This document shows positions 33,937 through 42,592 of a DNA stretch of 48,140 nt, one piece after another; position 1 is the stretch's first letter, and every line of letters starts with the position of its first letter. Position numbers and translations under genes: made by a program. The notes beneath the pieces were generated by a model. It saw only the letters and a list, made by a program, of their open reading frames with translations. It did no database searches and had not been told where the DNA came from. This DNA comes from Streptomyces sp. NBC_01669 (GTDB lineage Bacteria; Actinomycetota; Actinomycetes; Streptomycetales; Streptomycetaceae), in contig NZ_JAPEQG010000004.1 in NCBI RefSeq assembly GCF_026339735.1, positions 1 to 48,140 of the forward strand, read 5' to 3'.

Positions 33937-35102
33937 GGCAGGTCCTCGTTGGCAATCTCGTTGGTGATCAGCGAGTACGTGGTGTGGCTCTCGTCGGTGG
34001 CGTCGGCGTAGATGCCGATGGCGCGTTTCCATCGGATGACGGCCAGGACGGCGTTGAGCGCGTTCAGGTCGGCGGTCTGGATGTTGCGTGCGTAGGCGTC
34101 GCGTTCGGGTGCCGGCTGGGGGATGCGGTGGCGGGCCGTGTCACGGCGGTCCGGGAGGCTGGTGGTGACGCGCAGCAGGCCGCTGAGGCGGCCGTCGATC
34201 TCTTCGATGCCCATGCCGACGTCGATGAACGGCACGTCGTGGGCTTCGAGCCATTCCATGACGGGCGGCTTACTCGCCGCGTCGTCGGATGCAAGGAACA
34301 CGAACGTCGCTCCGCTGAGGAGGTCGAGGTTCTCCTCGTCGAGGTACTGCTCGCAGGCGGTCACTCCCCGGTGCATGTTCGCGTAGATCGACGCGAGGTA
34401 GGTGGCCTTGGGCGGGCGGCCGCGCAGTATGTCGATGGTGGGGGCGCCAGGCGCTCGGAAAGCGTTGTGGTTCTCGAACGTGTCGCCATCGATGAGGAGG
34501 ATCGAGTCGACCTCGGTCTTGGCAACCTGGTCGAGGATGTAGCTTCCGCTTCCTCCGAGGCCGACGATCACGATGCGGTGGCCTCGGAACCGGCGGTTGA
34601 CGGCCGCGATGCCGGCGCGGGATGTGGCGGTGTCCCGGTAGACGAAGGGGCTCTCGTCCTCGATCTCCTGCCATGCCGCCCCGGGGGTGGGTGTGGCCGA
34701 GGGGTCGAGTGCGTGTGCCTGGTCGGCGATGATCCGCGCGTACGCGGTGATCTTCGTGTACTCGTCGGGATAGCCATTGGGGCTGGGTTTGCTGGAGAGC
34801 ATGAAGTGCGCCTGCATGCCCTCGGCGATCACCCGGGTCTCCGGATTGGCGAGGGCCAGAGGGCGACCGTGCTCGTTGCACGGGGTGGAGCCGCTGAACC
34901 AGATGCGGTGGTCGGTGCCGGAGACCAGGCGGTCTCCGCTGACGGTCACGGGGTAGGCGAGGAAGCCGTGCTCGACGATGTGATTCTCGGTGACGTAGGG
35001 GATGTGCCGTACGACGATGTGGCCGGCGTGGACGACGATGTCGTAGCCGTCGTCGAGGAGACGGGACAGGTCGGGGTCACGAGCGAGAAGTGCGGTAGAC
35101 AT
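33933..35102 (-). CDS. E1-like (ThiF) adenylyltransferase with an extra N-terminal domain
   Basis: A 389-residue enzyme that should adenylate the C-terminus of the ubiquitin-like protein encoded just upstream. The ThiF fold starts at ~174: HRIVIVGLGGSGSYILDQVA is the nucleotide loop (181-187), ILLIDGDTFENHN the acidic and Asn positions, with Arg216, Lys232 and the Asp of FLASDD (~273). There is no zinc CxxC pair. The first ~165 residues form a separate domain (YDIVVHAGHIVVRHIPYVT, HRIWFSGSTPCNEHG) with a lone Cys75. In relatives such a region precedes ThiF (DUF6791-like) and an E2-like role is possible. The start overlaps the ubiquitin-like gene by 26 bases. Confidence 0.85.
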   Translation of the reverse strand: MSTALLARDPDLSRLLDDGYDIVVHAGHIVVRHIPYVTENHIVEHGFLAYPVTVSGDRLVSGTDHRIWFSGSTPCNEHGRPLALANPETRVIAEGMQAHFMLSSKPSPNGYPDEYTKITAYARIIADQAHALDPSATPTPGAAWQEIEDESPFVYRDTATSRAGIAAVNRRFRGHRIVIVGLGGSGSYILDQVAKTEVDSILLIDGDTFENHNAFRAPGAPTIDILRGRPPKATYLASIYANMHRGVTACEQYLDEENLDLLSGATFVFLASDDAASKPPVMEWLEAHDVPFIDVGMGIEEIDGRLSGLLRVTTSLPDRRDTARHRIPQPAPERDAYARNIQTADLNALNAVLAVIRWKRAIGIYADATDESHTTYSLITNEIANEDLP

Positions 35103-35337
35103 CGAAGACCATCCCCTTCTTCACTCTGACGCTGTGGCCGGCCGTCAGGCTGCCCGTTCCGTGTCCGTCGTGTCCGCGGCTGTAGCGGACGGTGTAGGTG
35201 TCCTGGTCGTTCGGCGGCTGGCCGGGGTAGGCGAGGTCGACGACCTGCTCGTAGGTAATCTCCTTCGCCTCCCAGGTGTGCGGGCGGGCGTTGACGATGA
35301 TCGTGACGGGCTTGGGCCCGTGGCTGTCCTGGGACAT
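35077..35337 (-). CDS. Multiubiquitin-domain (ubiquitin-like) protein, single domain
   Basis: An 86-residue beta-grasp protein of the multiubiquitin family. KPVTIIVNARPHTWEAKEIT begins the first hairpin, followed by YEQVVDLAYPGQ, DTYTVRYSRGHDGHGTGSL and VRVKKGMVFDVYRTSRS. Family members often carry several such domains in tandem; here there is one. There is no C-terminal Gly-Gly, so either the native tail is used or processing occurs. An AGGAGGA 5 bases before the ATG predicts strong expression. It is translationally coupled to the E1, of which it is the likely substrate. Confidence 0.85.
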   Translation of the reverse strand: MSQDSHGPKPVTIIVNARPHTWEAKEITYEQVVDLAYPGQPPNDQDTYTVRYSRGHDGHGTGSLTAGHSVRVKKGMVFDVYRTSRS

Positions 35338-35445
35338 GGGGTCCTCCTGAAGTGGGAAGCGCGTGTTCGGACTGGTGAGTGCCGGGACCGTTTAACGCGC
35401 CGCCGCAGGGGGCGGCACGTCTGACGGCGGTTTCGCGATGGCGGT

Positions 35446-35730
35446 TCAGCGCCGGGGAAGGGCGAGGAGGTTGTTCGTCCACACGCCGTCGGCGCGGGTC
35501 CGCAGGTACTTCTCGCCTCGGGTAGGCGTCACCACGGCGACTTCCGTGCGGTGCCCGGCCCGGTCGCTGGTGTAGGCCTTGCCAGCCTGGTCCTCGATCC
35601 AAGCGACAATCTGCGCCCGAGTGCTGTCGCCGACGTTTCCAAACGCCTGGTTGGTCCACCAGAGGTGGGTGATGTGCTCGTGCGTGGCGCCGTCGGCCGA
35701 CAGGCGCACCGCGGTGATCTGAATAGCCAT
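35446..35730 (-). CDS. DUF3892 family protein
   Basis: A 94-residue protein matching DUF3892 from end to end: ITAVRLSADGATHEHITHLWW, IVAWIEDQAGKAYTSDRAGH and VAVVTPTRGEKYLRTRADG, then NNLLALP. The function is unknown; it is a small single-domain protein. It lies 108 bases upstream of the ubiquitin-like gene on the same strand, so it could be in the same transcript. Confidence 0.8.
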   Translation of the reverse strand: MAIQITAVRLSADGATHEHITHLWWTNQAFGNVGDSTRAQIVAWIEDQAGKAYTSDRAGHRTEVAVVTPTRGEKYLRTRADGVWTNNLLALPRR

Positions 35731-35893
35731 CCTGCTGTTCCTGCGTTCCTGCCGGCAACGTTCCGACGAGTTCCCGCGGCCGGCGCCCGGGTTCCGTGAT
35801 CACCCTTGGGGTGGGGTGCTTCGCCTGGGACGGACGACGTAACTCGCGAGTAGGGGTGAGCAGGGTGCTGATGGGGTGGCGGGTGGTGGAGTG

Positions 35894-36919
35894 TCAGGAG
35901 CAGTCGAGGCAGCGGTCGCTGTCTGGGGGGAACATCGCGGGCGGGTGCAGGGTGAAGCAGCCCGGACAGTGGCGTTCGGTGACGCGGGGCGGACAGGCGC
36001 AGCGGCCGCAGTCGGGGCACTGGGGGGTGCGGCAGCGCTGGCAGGCTGGTTCGAAGGAGCGGTACTCCTCGTCGCAGTTGGCGCAAATGTAGTCGCGGGC
36101 CTGGGGGCCGGTGTCGCGGGTGGGCGGGGTGAAGGTGCGCCAGGGGGCAGAGTCGGTGACGAGGACGGCGACGAGGTAGCCGTTCATGGGTGCGGTGTCG
36201 GTGTGCAGTTCGCGCCCGAGGATGCCGTCGCGGTAGCGGACCTGGGTCACTCCTTGCACGTGGCCGGAGCCGGTCAGAGCCCGGTCGATGACGGGGATGT
36301 CGCCTTGGAAGCTGCCGCGTCGCAGGGGCGGCAGGCCGTGGGAGGCGGCGAAGGCGAGGTGTCCGGTCGTGTCGAGGAGGAGGATGTGGCCGGGGGCGGG
36401 GAGGTGCTGGGCGGCTCGTACGCAGACGGCCATGCGGGAGGCGTTGCTCGCGCGCCACAGGTGGGTGATCGCCGAGGCGGTGGGTCCCTTGGGGGCGAGG
36501 TACAGGTTGACGGTGGGTGCGGGGAGCAGGATCTCGGCGGCGAACGCATCGCAGGCGGCATCTTCGAGGAGGAGGCCGGCGTCGGGTTCCCTGCTGAAGG
36601 GCTCCATGAGGGCGAAGCTGTTCTTCTGCAGGTGGTGGCCCAGTTCGTGCAGGGCGGTGAAGTCCCGCCGTGCGTGGCTGGCGGACGTTGCGACGGACAG
36701 GTGGGGTGGCGGGCCGTAGTCGTACGCTCCGGCGACGCTGCATCCCTTTTCCGTCTCGCCCTCGGCGACATCTTTGACGGTGAGCTCGGGCCAGGTCCTC
36801 AGTTCCGTGAGGGCGCCTTGTGTGAGGCGTTCGAGGGCGCCGGAGTGGGCCGCTTCGAGTTCCTTGATCATGGCTGCGGCCTGGGTCCGGGCGGCGGCGG
36901 CGAGTACGTAGTTGACCAC
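35894..36919 (-). CDS. ImmA/IrrE-type metallopeptidase with C-terminal zinc ribbons
   Basis: A 341-residue predicted zinc protease. FTALHELGHHLQ (91-95, HExxH) and LLLEDAACDAFAAEILLP (third ligand Glu119) are the ImmA/IrrE signature. Such enzymes cleave a partner repressor or sigma/anti-sigma factor in response to a signal. The last ~75 residues are Cys-rich zinc ribbons (YICANCDEEY, CQRC...CPDCGRCAC, CPGCF, CLDC), unusual for the family and possibly a sensor or docking module. GTG 36919 follows GAGGGG. It begins 21 bases after the HTH protein gene, its likely partner or substrate. Confidence 0.85.
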   Translation of the reverse strand: MVNYVLAAAARTQAAAMIKELEAAHSGALERLTQGALTELRTWPELTVKDVAEGETEKGCSVAGAYDYGPPPHLSVATSASHARRDFTALHELGHHLQKNSFALMEPFSREPDAGLLLEDAACDAFAAEILLPAPTVNLYLAPKGPTASAITHLWRASNASRMAVCVRAAQHLPAPGHILLLDTTGHLAFAASHGLPPLRRGSFQGDIPVIDRALTGSGHVQGVTQVRYRDGILGRELHTDTAPMNGYLVAVLVTDSAPWRTFTPPTRDTGPQARDYICANCDEEYRSFEPACQRCRTPQCPDCGRCACPPRVTERHCPGCFTLHPPAMFPPDSDRCLDCS

Positions 36920-36940
36920 GCGAGGTGCCCCTCTTTTTCT

Positions 36941-37849
36941 CTATTCGCCCAAACGCAGTTCGAAGTAGCGGTCGGTGCGTGCTGTCCAGTTCGGCTGAGT
37001 GCGGTCGTCGTCGCGTGCTGCGAGCGTGTAGATGCCGTAGGCGGCGCGCAGCCGGGCGTTGCGTTCGGTCTCGTTGTACTGAGCGGCGAGCTCTTTGACC
37101 TGCGTGCGGCGCAGGGGGCGGTTGAGTTCGTGTACGACGGCTGGCGGCAGGGCGGGGTTGGCCGCGAGGAGGTAGCCGGCGGGCTGGTCGAGGCGCTCGG
37201 CAAGTGTGGCGGCCTGGTGGGCGGTGAGGGGCTGCTGTCCCCTCCAGACGGCGAGCGCCTGGGGCGCCGGGAGTTTCAGTTCGGCCGCAAGCTGGGGGGC
37301 GGTGATGGCGTGGTCACGAAAGAGCTGGGAGAGGCCTCCCGATCCCTGGGGGGCCCACTGTGCCGAGGCGAGGACCTCAAGGCCTTCGGCGAGGACGGCG
37401 CGGTATTCGTTGGCCGCCGCGGACGGGATGGCGTCGCTCCCCCACCGTGTGTCGGTCACGGTGTCGGCGAGCGTGCGGGAGGTGAGGATGTCAGGGCGGG
37501 GGGTCAGCTCGCTAACCTGCCGGTCCAGCACACACCACGGAAGCCTTGCCTCCAGGCCCCACCACAGTGCCAGCGGCTGTTCCAAGGTGGTCGCCTGAGC
37601 GGGCAGGAACAGGGTGCCGGTGTCGGCGTACCGCTCGAAGGAGGCTGGCACGGCGCGCATGGTGTCATCGTCACTGGCGGCTGTGATCAGCAGCAGTTGG
37701 ATAGTGTCTTCCCATACGGCACGCCAGATCTGGCCGGGCTTGGGATCCTGGGGTGGTGCGGTGGCCACCTGGTGGACGGCGTGGGGGACCTTCAGTCCCG
37801 CCGCGGCGGCCACCAGCCTCTGGTAGGCAGTGGTGTGAACAGAGCTCAT
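36941..37849 (-). CDS. HTH (XRE-like) protein, partner of the ImmA/IrrE protease
   Basis: A 302-residue protein. The region ~185-235 (SQLFRDHAITAPQLAAELKL, ALAVWRGQQPLTAHQAATLA, ERLDQPAGYLL) has Cro/C1-type HTH spacing. The N-terminal ~150 residues (GQIWRAVWEDTIQLLLITAA, PWCVLDRQVSELTPRPDILT) are unrecognised. The usual pairing of an HTH repressor with an ImmA/IrrE protease suggests it is the cleaved regulator. ATG 37849 is chosen because GGGGGAG lies 5 bases upstream; the frame extends 11 codons further. Confidence 0.65.
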   Translation of the reverse strand: MSSVHTTAYQRLVAAAAGLKVPHAVHQVATAPPQDPKPGQIWRAVWEDTIQLLLITAASDDDTMRAVPASFERYADTGTLFLPAQATTLEQPLALWWGLEARLPWCVLDRQVSELTPRPDILTSRTLADTVTDTRWGSDAIPSAAANEYRAVLAEGLEVLASAQWAPQGSGGLSQLFRDHAITAPQLAAELKLPAPQALAVWRGQQPLTAHQAATLAERLDQPAGYLLAANPALPPAVVHELNRPLRRTQVKELAAQYNETERNARLRAAYGIYTLAARDDDRTQPNWTARTDRYFELRLGE

Positions 37850-37929
37850 GCTGTCTCCCCCGTCTCCTCGGCTGTGGTCCATCAGCGCATTCTCTTCTCA
37901 CTGGGTCCAGACGACGTAACTGGGGCCGT

Positions 37930-38883
37930 TCACGAAGGAGCGTCGCTGCGGCGCCGCAGTAGGGCTGACATGACCGCCTGCGGATCACTGTCCGCGGACA
38001 GGGCGTCATGAAGCAGTGTCTTGAGGTTCGACAGGACCACAGCTGCGTGGCCCTGCCGGACCTCCAGCCGCTGCGCCGCGTGATGGGCATCCTCGTCCAG
38101 GTAGGGAAGCAGCAGGCGCTCATTGGGCGAGAGACGCTGCCAGATGCCCTCGGCCACTTCGTCGCCCCCGGTCGGGTCCGGTGCGACAGTGACCGCGTGC
38201 TGATCGACGAGTTCGGCGACGGCCCCATCATCGGCGTATAGCTGAGTGAAGCGGGCCGGTGCCAGGAGCTCGAACCGGGACTCGAGGACCTTGGCGAGGT
38301 CCTCCTCTCGTACCGCTCCCTGTGCGTGCTGCAGCACGCACAGCAGGATGGTCTTCAGGGCATGGACCGTCTGCCTGGGGGTTGGGCCGGAATGGTTCCA
38401 GCGGGTGACACCAACTCCCGTCACCCGCGCAGCCTGGGCTATGAGAGCGTCGAGGTCCCCCTGCCATACAGCTTCTTCGGCATGCTCGGCCAGTGCCCAG
38501 CGCGGCGGGGAGCCCTTGCTCTTGCGGTAGGCCGAGTCCTCGTTCATCAGCCGGGCGATGCGGCGCCGGAGCTTGCCCCGCGGTGTCTTCTTCGCCTCAT
38601 CGATGAGGTAGTACTTAATCGACGTGAGGAACAAACGTTCCAGCGAAGCATCATCCGTGGCGAGCGCAAAGCAGCCGGTGACGAACTTCTGTCCTTTCCC
38701 CTCGCGGGTCAGCATCGCCACGACCACCTCGTAGGCGGCGTCATCGCTCCACTGCGTATGCCCGTCGGGCGGTGGGAAACCGTAGGCACGGCGTACCTGG
38801 TGGACCAGCCGCCGTAGCAGGTCGAACGAGACCGGCCCCAGCTGACGCAACCGCGTCAGCTCCTCGAAAGCTCCGTTTGTCAC
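37930..38883 (-). CDS. Sigma-factor-like protein
   Basis: A 317-residue protein. An N-terminal helical block (DLLRRLVHQVRRAYGFPPPD) and LFLTSIKYYLIDEAKKTPRG followed by KLRRRIARLM resemble region 2 of sigma-70-like factors. Near the C-terminus LSPNERLLLPYLDEDAHHAA then QRLEVRQGHAAVVLSNLKTL resembles the region 4 HTH. The middle ~120 residues are unassigned. GTG 38883 is preferred because GGGGGG precedes it; the frame is open 24 codons further. Placed upstream of an HTH protein and an ImmA/IrrE protease, it may direct transcription of the ubiquitin-like genes when released. Confidence 0.55.
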   Translation of the reverse strand: MTNGAFEELTRLRQLGPVSFDLLRRLVHQVRRAYGFPPPDGHTQWSDDAAYEVVVAMLTREGKGQKFVTGCFALATDDASLERLFLTSIKYYLIDEAKKTPRGKLRRRIARLMNEDSAYRKSKGSPPRWALAEHAEEAVWQGDLDALIAQAARVTGVGVTRWNHSGPTPRQTVHALKTILLCVLQHAQGAVREEDLAKVLESRFELLAPARFTQLYADDGAVAELVDQHAVTVAPDPTGGDEVAEGIWQRLSPNERLLLPYLDEDAHHAAQRLEVRQGHAAVVLSNLKTLLHDALSADSDPQAVMSALLRRRSDAPS

Positions 38884-39058
38884 GAGCCACCCCCCGATCC
38901 CCTGCCCCGCTCGGCGCGTGCAGCTGCGGGGCCTCGAGACTGCATACAACAACAATCACGTCCCAGGCACGCGACACGCCCACCACTGGAAGAAGGGCCG
39001 TGCCTTCAGAAAGCCACGGTCAGCGCCCGCCAAACGACGGCTTCGGGACCGGGGCGTG

Positions 39059-40255
39059 TCAGCGACGCTTGGACCTGACATGGTCGACTGATGCGAACTC
39101 CTCGGGTGCCTTGCCCATGAGAAGAGCGTTGGGGTCGATCAGCTGGACGACGGCCGCGTGCAAGTCTTCCCCTGCCGGATCCTCCTCGCCGTCGTGTCGC
39201 CTGGCTACCGCCCTACCTGCCCCCGCAACAAGGTCCGCAAGCTGCAAGGACGGGTGCTCTATCGAGCGGCCGCGCACCAGGTCGCCGAGGTGGTTGGCCT
39301 CGATGATGCTGTAGATCAGTCCCATGGCTGCCGCGGCGCGTTCCAGGACATCGAGTTTGTCGTCGGTCAGCAAGCGCTGTTCGTCGGCGAGGACCCGTAG
39401 TTTGCCGCCATGGCGGCCGGCAGCGCTGAGGATGACAGCGGGTAGTGCGGGGACGAGCGGGTCCAGGCTGTCGTCCAGGAGGCCGTGCGGTCCCGTAGGT
39501 GTCTGCTCTGCCGGACGCTCCCTCGCGAACGCTTCTGCTTCAGGGCGGGTGGCGCGCAGGAGTTCCAGAACATCTGCTGCCTTCTTGGCCTGTGGGGCCT
39601 TGCGGCGTCGAGCGCATGCGCAGGATTCACGGATGACCGTGAAGAGGTCATCAACGGTGACCTGGTGGCCTCCGCGGTTCTTCTTGGCGAAGAAGCCGAC
39701 GGCGGTGGCCATGAGGCGGTCGAAGCCATCGCGCCCGAGGGCTCGCGTTCCTTCGGTGGCCAGGTCCAACGCCATCCGATGGGCCACGCCGTTGCTGACG
39801 ATGTCGATTCCCCGGCTGTGGCACTGCTCCTCGATCAGGAGGTCTACAAGTTTCGCCGAGACGAAATGATGCTTGTCGATGACGTAGACAGATGCCTGGC
39901 GGTGCAACGGGCCGCCAGGAGCGAGTATTTCCGCCAGCAGATGTCGGCGTCGACCGGCTCGCGCGCCGGTGAACATCGACTGGAACTTCACCTCTGGCGC
40001 AGCTTTCTGGATCCCCGCCTCGTTCCGCAGCTCGTCAACGATCTCGGCCGCCTCGGTGTCGTCGACAGCCACCGAGCCCAGGGTCATGTAGCGGTCGCCC
40101 CCAAAGAGCTGATCACCGCTGTATCCAGATTCGTCGACAGCGATCCAGCGGCCTTCTCCAAGGCCGTCGTCAGTCGGATTCTGGCGGTTGCGGCGGGCGA
40201 AGTTCGCGCCCAGCAGGCCCGTGCCAGGGTTCTTCGTATGGTCCCGTTTGATCAT
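39059..40255 (-). CDS. DUF3800-like protein
   Basis: A 398-residue protein starting MIKRDHTKNPG. The block GRWIAVDESGYSGDQLFGG followed by YMTLGSVAVDD has the DESG motif that opens DUF3800 proteins, an RNase H-like family often found near phage-defence and mobile genes. SLQLADLVAGAGRAVARR near the C-terminus matches the family's late acidic motif region. ATG 40255 is chosen over the 128-codon longer frame because GAGG precedes it and the extension is Pro/Arg shadow. It is the most upstream gene of the leftward set. Confidence 0.68.
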   Translation of the reverse strand: MIKRDHTKNPGTGLLGANFARRNRQNPTDDGLGEGRWIAVDESGYSGDQLFGGDRYMTLGSVAVDDTEAAEIVDELRNEAGIQKAAPEVKFQSMFTGARAGRRRHLLAEILAPGGPLHRQASVYVIDKHHFVSAKLVDLLIEEQCHSRGIDIVSNGVAHRMALDLATEGTRALGRDGFDRLMATAVGFFAKKNRGGHQVTVDDLFTVIRESCACARRRKAPQAKKAADVLELLRATRPEAEAFARERPAEQTPTGPHGLLDDSLDPLVPALPAVILSAAGRHGGKLRVLADEQRLLTDDKLDVLERAAAAMGLIYSIIEANHLGDLVRGRSIEHPSLQLADLVAGAGRAVARRHDGEEDPAGEDLHAAVVQLIDPNALLMGKAPEEFASVDHVRSKRR

Positions 40256-40711
40256 TGGGTCATCCTCGCCAGTTCGGGAACCATCGACAACTCGCTTCCC
40301 AGAAACCGCTCCGCTCAGCAGCTGCTCCCTCCGCTCAGGGTGCGAGCGAGCGTGATCATTCAGGAGCAGGAAACGGCTCTGACGTGCAGAAACCATGCAC
40401 CGACCCGAACGAGTGGCGATATGCTTTGGCTGGGCCGAGGCCGAACGTGGCAGGTGGAGCCCCCACCCCGAACGCAGCACGGGGACCGGCAGGTTGAAAC
40501 CCGCGAACCCTACCCACGGGGCTGGGAAACCTTTGCAGGCGGTGCGGGGTACCGGCTCCCAGCTCAGGCAGTTGGAGGGATTTGTCTGGCTGGGCGGCCG
40601 AAGAACTGCGAGGACATCAAGCGCGAGGCGTGAGTGCATACAGCGCCGTGCGGCGATGCTACAGCGCGCGGCCTGGTGTTTCCCAGGGCAGCGGTTTGTC
40701 GTGGGGGGCGC
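40256..40711. other. Gene-free stretch upstream of the leftward gene set
   Basis: No supportable gene. It should contain the promoter for the DUF3800-first transcript; no clear -35/-10 pair was found. Confidence 0.4.
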
Positions 40712-41372
40712 TCAGGTGAAGCTGGATCGCGGTGTTGTTCCGGGCCGGTAGTGGGCGACTCCTGCGTACGACATACCCAGCGAGGCGGTGAGTACCTTGA
40801 TGTCGAGTTCGTCTGCGAGGGTGACCAGGCGGGTGGAGCGCAGGAGGCGTGGCAGCAGGCCGAGGGGGCGATGCTGCCGCGGATGTGAGCGGCGCCAGCG
40901 GGGCCGTGGTGTGTCCGGGTGAGGCGCGTGACGAGCACGTGAGGATTGTCCGAGCCCAGCCCGCGTCGGTGTTCTCGGCAGCGCTCAAGTGCTGTCCAGG
41001 TCGCTTTGTCCAGTGGGAGGGCTGCTGATCTGCCGGGGAACTGCACGCTCTGGCGGTGGGGGTTGATGCCGCTGTCAGTGAGCAGGCGCAGCTCTGTGAT
41101 GGTCGCTGCGTGGAGCAGGGCAGCGAGTCCGATGAAGGCCTCGTGCGGGTGGATGTCCCGGCTGGTCGCCCACCGCCGGTACAGGGTTCGCTGCTGGGTT
41201 AGCGTGAGGGTGGTGCCGTGAAATCCCCTCTGCTGTACCGCTTTTACCGGGTCGGTGGGGTTGTGGAGGACTGCCTTGGCGCGGTGGGCGTAGGCGAAGA
41301 ACTGAAGCTCCCCCTTTGACCTGGACAGCCTGATACTGGGACGGAAGGTCCCGGAGGAAGCAGTTACAGGCA

Positions 41373-41678
41373 GTGAGCAAGAAGAGCAATATGAGCAAGC
41401 GGTATACGGCGGAGTTCAAGCGGGATGCCGTTGCGCTGGCGTTGTCGTCGGACAAGACGGTCACCGAGGTCGCCCGGGACCTGGGGGTGAGCCCGGAGGG
41501 TCTGCGAGGCTGGGTGAAGCAGGCCAAGGTCGACCGGGGCGAGGGGTCTGCCGGGGCTCTGACCAGCGCCGAGCGCGAAGAACTCGCCCAGTTGCGGCGC
41601 AAGGTCCGCGAGCTCGAGAAGACGGTCGACATCCTGGGAAAAGCGACCGCCTTCTTCGCGCAGGACAAGATGAGGTAG
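41373..41678 (+). CDS. IS3 OrfA (second IS3)
   Basis: About 101 residues: KRYTAEFKRDAVALALSSDK, TEVARDLGVSPEGLRGWVKQ (HTH) and a zipper-like ELAQLRRKVRELEKTVDIL followed by KATAFFAQ. It binds IS ends and is normally extended into OrfB by -1 frameshifting near its stop. An internal ATG at 41391 is an alternative start. Confidence 0.85.
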   Translation: MSKKSNMSKRYTAEFKRDAVALALSSDKTVTEVARDLGVSPEGLRGWVKQAKVDRGEGSAGALTSAEREELAQLRRKVRELEKTVDILGKATAFFAQDKMR

Positions 41679-41773
41679 ACACCGCCACGCGGTGCCGCTT
41701 CATCGACGCGGAGAAGGCATCGGGCGGCAATCCCGCCGGTCACAGCGTTGCGCTGCTGTGCCGTGCGCTGGGA

Positions 41774-42592
41774 GTGCCGCGCTCGACTTACTACGCGCAC
41801 CGGGCGACGGCGTCGGCGCGTCGAGCCGCGTGGCGCGAGGAGGAGCGCCTCGTGAACGAGATCCGAGTACTCCATGCCGGGTCACGCGGCGCCTACGGGG
41901 TCCCGCGGATCCACGCCGCCCTGCGGCGGGCCGGGCGGATCATGAACCTGAAGAAGGTCGAGCGGCTGATGCGCAAGCACCGGATCGTCGGGATCACCCG
42001 CCGCCGGCGTCGGGGGCTGACCCGGCAGGCGAAGCGGGCGGTGTTCGCCGCCGATCTGATCGTTCGGGACTTCACCGCAACCCGCCCCGGGATGCGGCTG
42101 GTCGGTGACATGACCGAACTCGTCACGCTGGAAGGGAAGTTGTATCTGGCGACCTGCATCGATCTCGCGACGCGGGAGGTGATCGGCTGGGCGATGGCCG
42201 ACCACCACCGCGCCGAGCTGCCGGTCGCAGCCCTGCGGATGGCGGCCGGACGCGGCACTCTGGAGGACGGCTGCATCATGCATACCGACCGCGGCAGCGA
42301 ATACACGAGTGACGAATTCCGCACGGAGATACGGAAGTTGCGCATGAGGCAGTCGATGGGGCGTGTCGGTTCTTGTTACGATAACGCTGCCGCGGAAAGC
42401 TGGTTCGCCGTTCTCAAAGCGGAGATCGGAACCACCGTCTGGGAGACCCGCGAGGCCGCTCGGGCCGATGTCTTCCGTTACATCGAGATCGAGTACAACC
42501 GCAGCCGACTCCGCAGGCACCCCGAGTACGGGTACGTCACCCCGCTCGAAACGAGGATCTTGCTCAGGCAGGACCTCACCCCCGCAGCCTAA
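41774..42592 (+). CDS. IS3 OrfB transposase (second IS3)
   Basis: About 272 codons: HTH_21 (RGAYGVPRIHAALRRAG, KVERLMRKHRIVGITR) and the DDE core in MRLVGDMTELVT, MHTDRGSEYTSDEF and SCYDNAAAESWFAVLKAEI. The natural protein is probably made by frameshifting from OrfA; the frame is open back to ~41680 (RCRFIDAEKASGGNPAGHSV). No lesion is seen. Confidence 0.85.
   Translation: MPRSTYYAHRATASARRAAWREEERLVNEIRVLHAGSRGAYGVPRIHAALRRAGRIMNLKKVERLMRKHRIVGITRRRRRGLTRQAKRAVFAADLIVRDFTATRPGMRLVGDMTELVTLEGKLYLATCIDLATREVIGWAMADHHRAELPVAALRMAAGRGTLEDGCIMHTDRGSEYTSDEFRTEIRKLRMRQSMGRVGSCYDNAAAESWFAVLKAEIGTTVWETREAARADVFRYIEIEYNRSRLRRHPEYGYVTPLETRILLRQDLTPAA

Noticed and set aside
33927..35129. A 400-codon plus-strand frame opposite the E1 gene
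   Set aside because: Antisense of the ThiF gene; the minus strand shows GLGGSGS and coupling to its neighbours.
35876..38011. A 711-codon plus-strand frame
   Set aside because: Shadow of the ImmA/IrrE and HTH genes, both of which have motifs and ribosome binding sites on the minus strand.
39485..40633. A 382-codon plus-strand frame
   Set aside because: Shadow of the DUF3800-like gene, whose DESG motif and RBS are on the minus strand.
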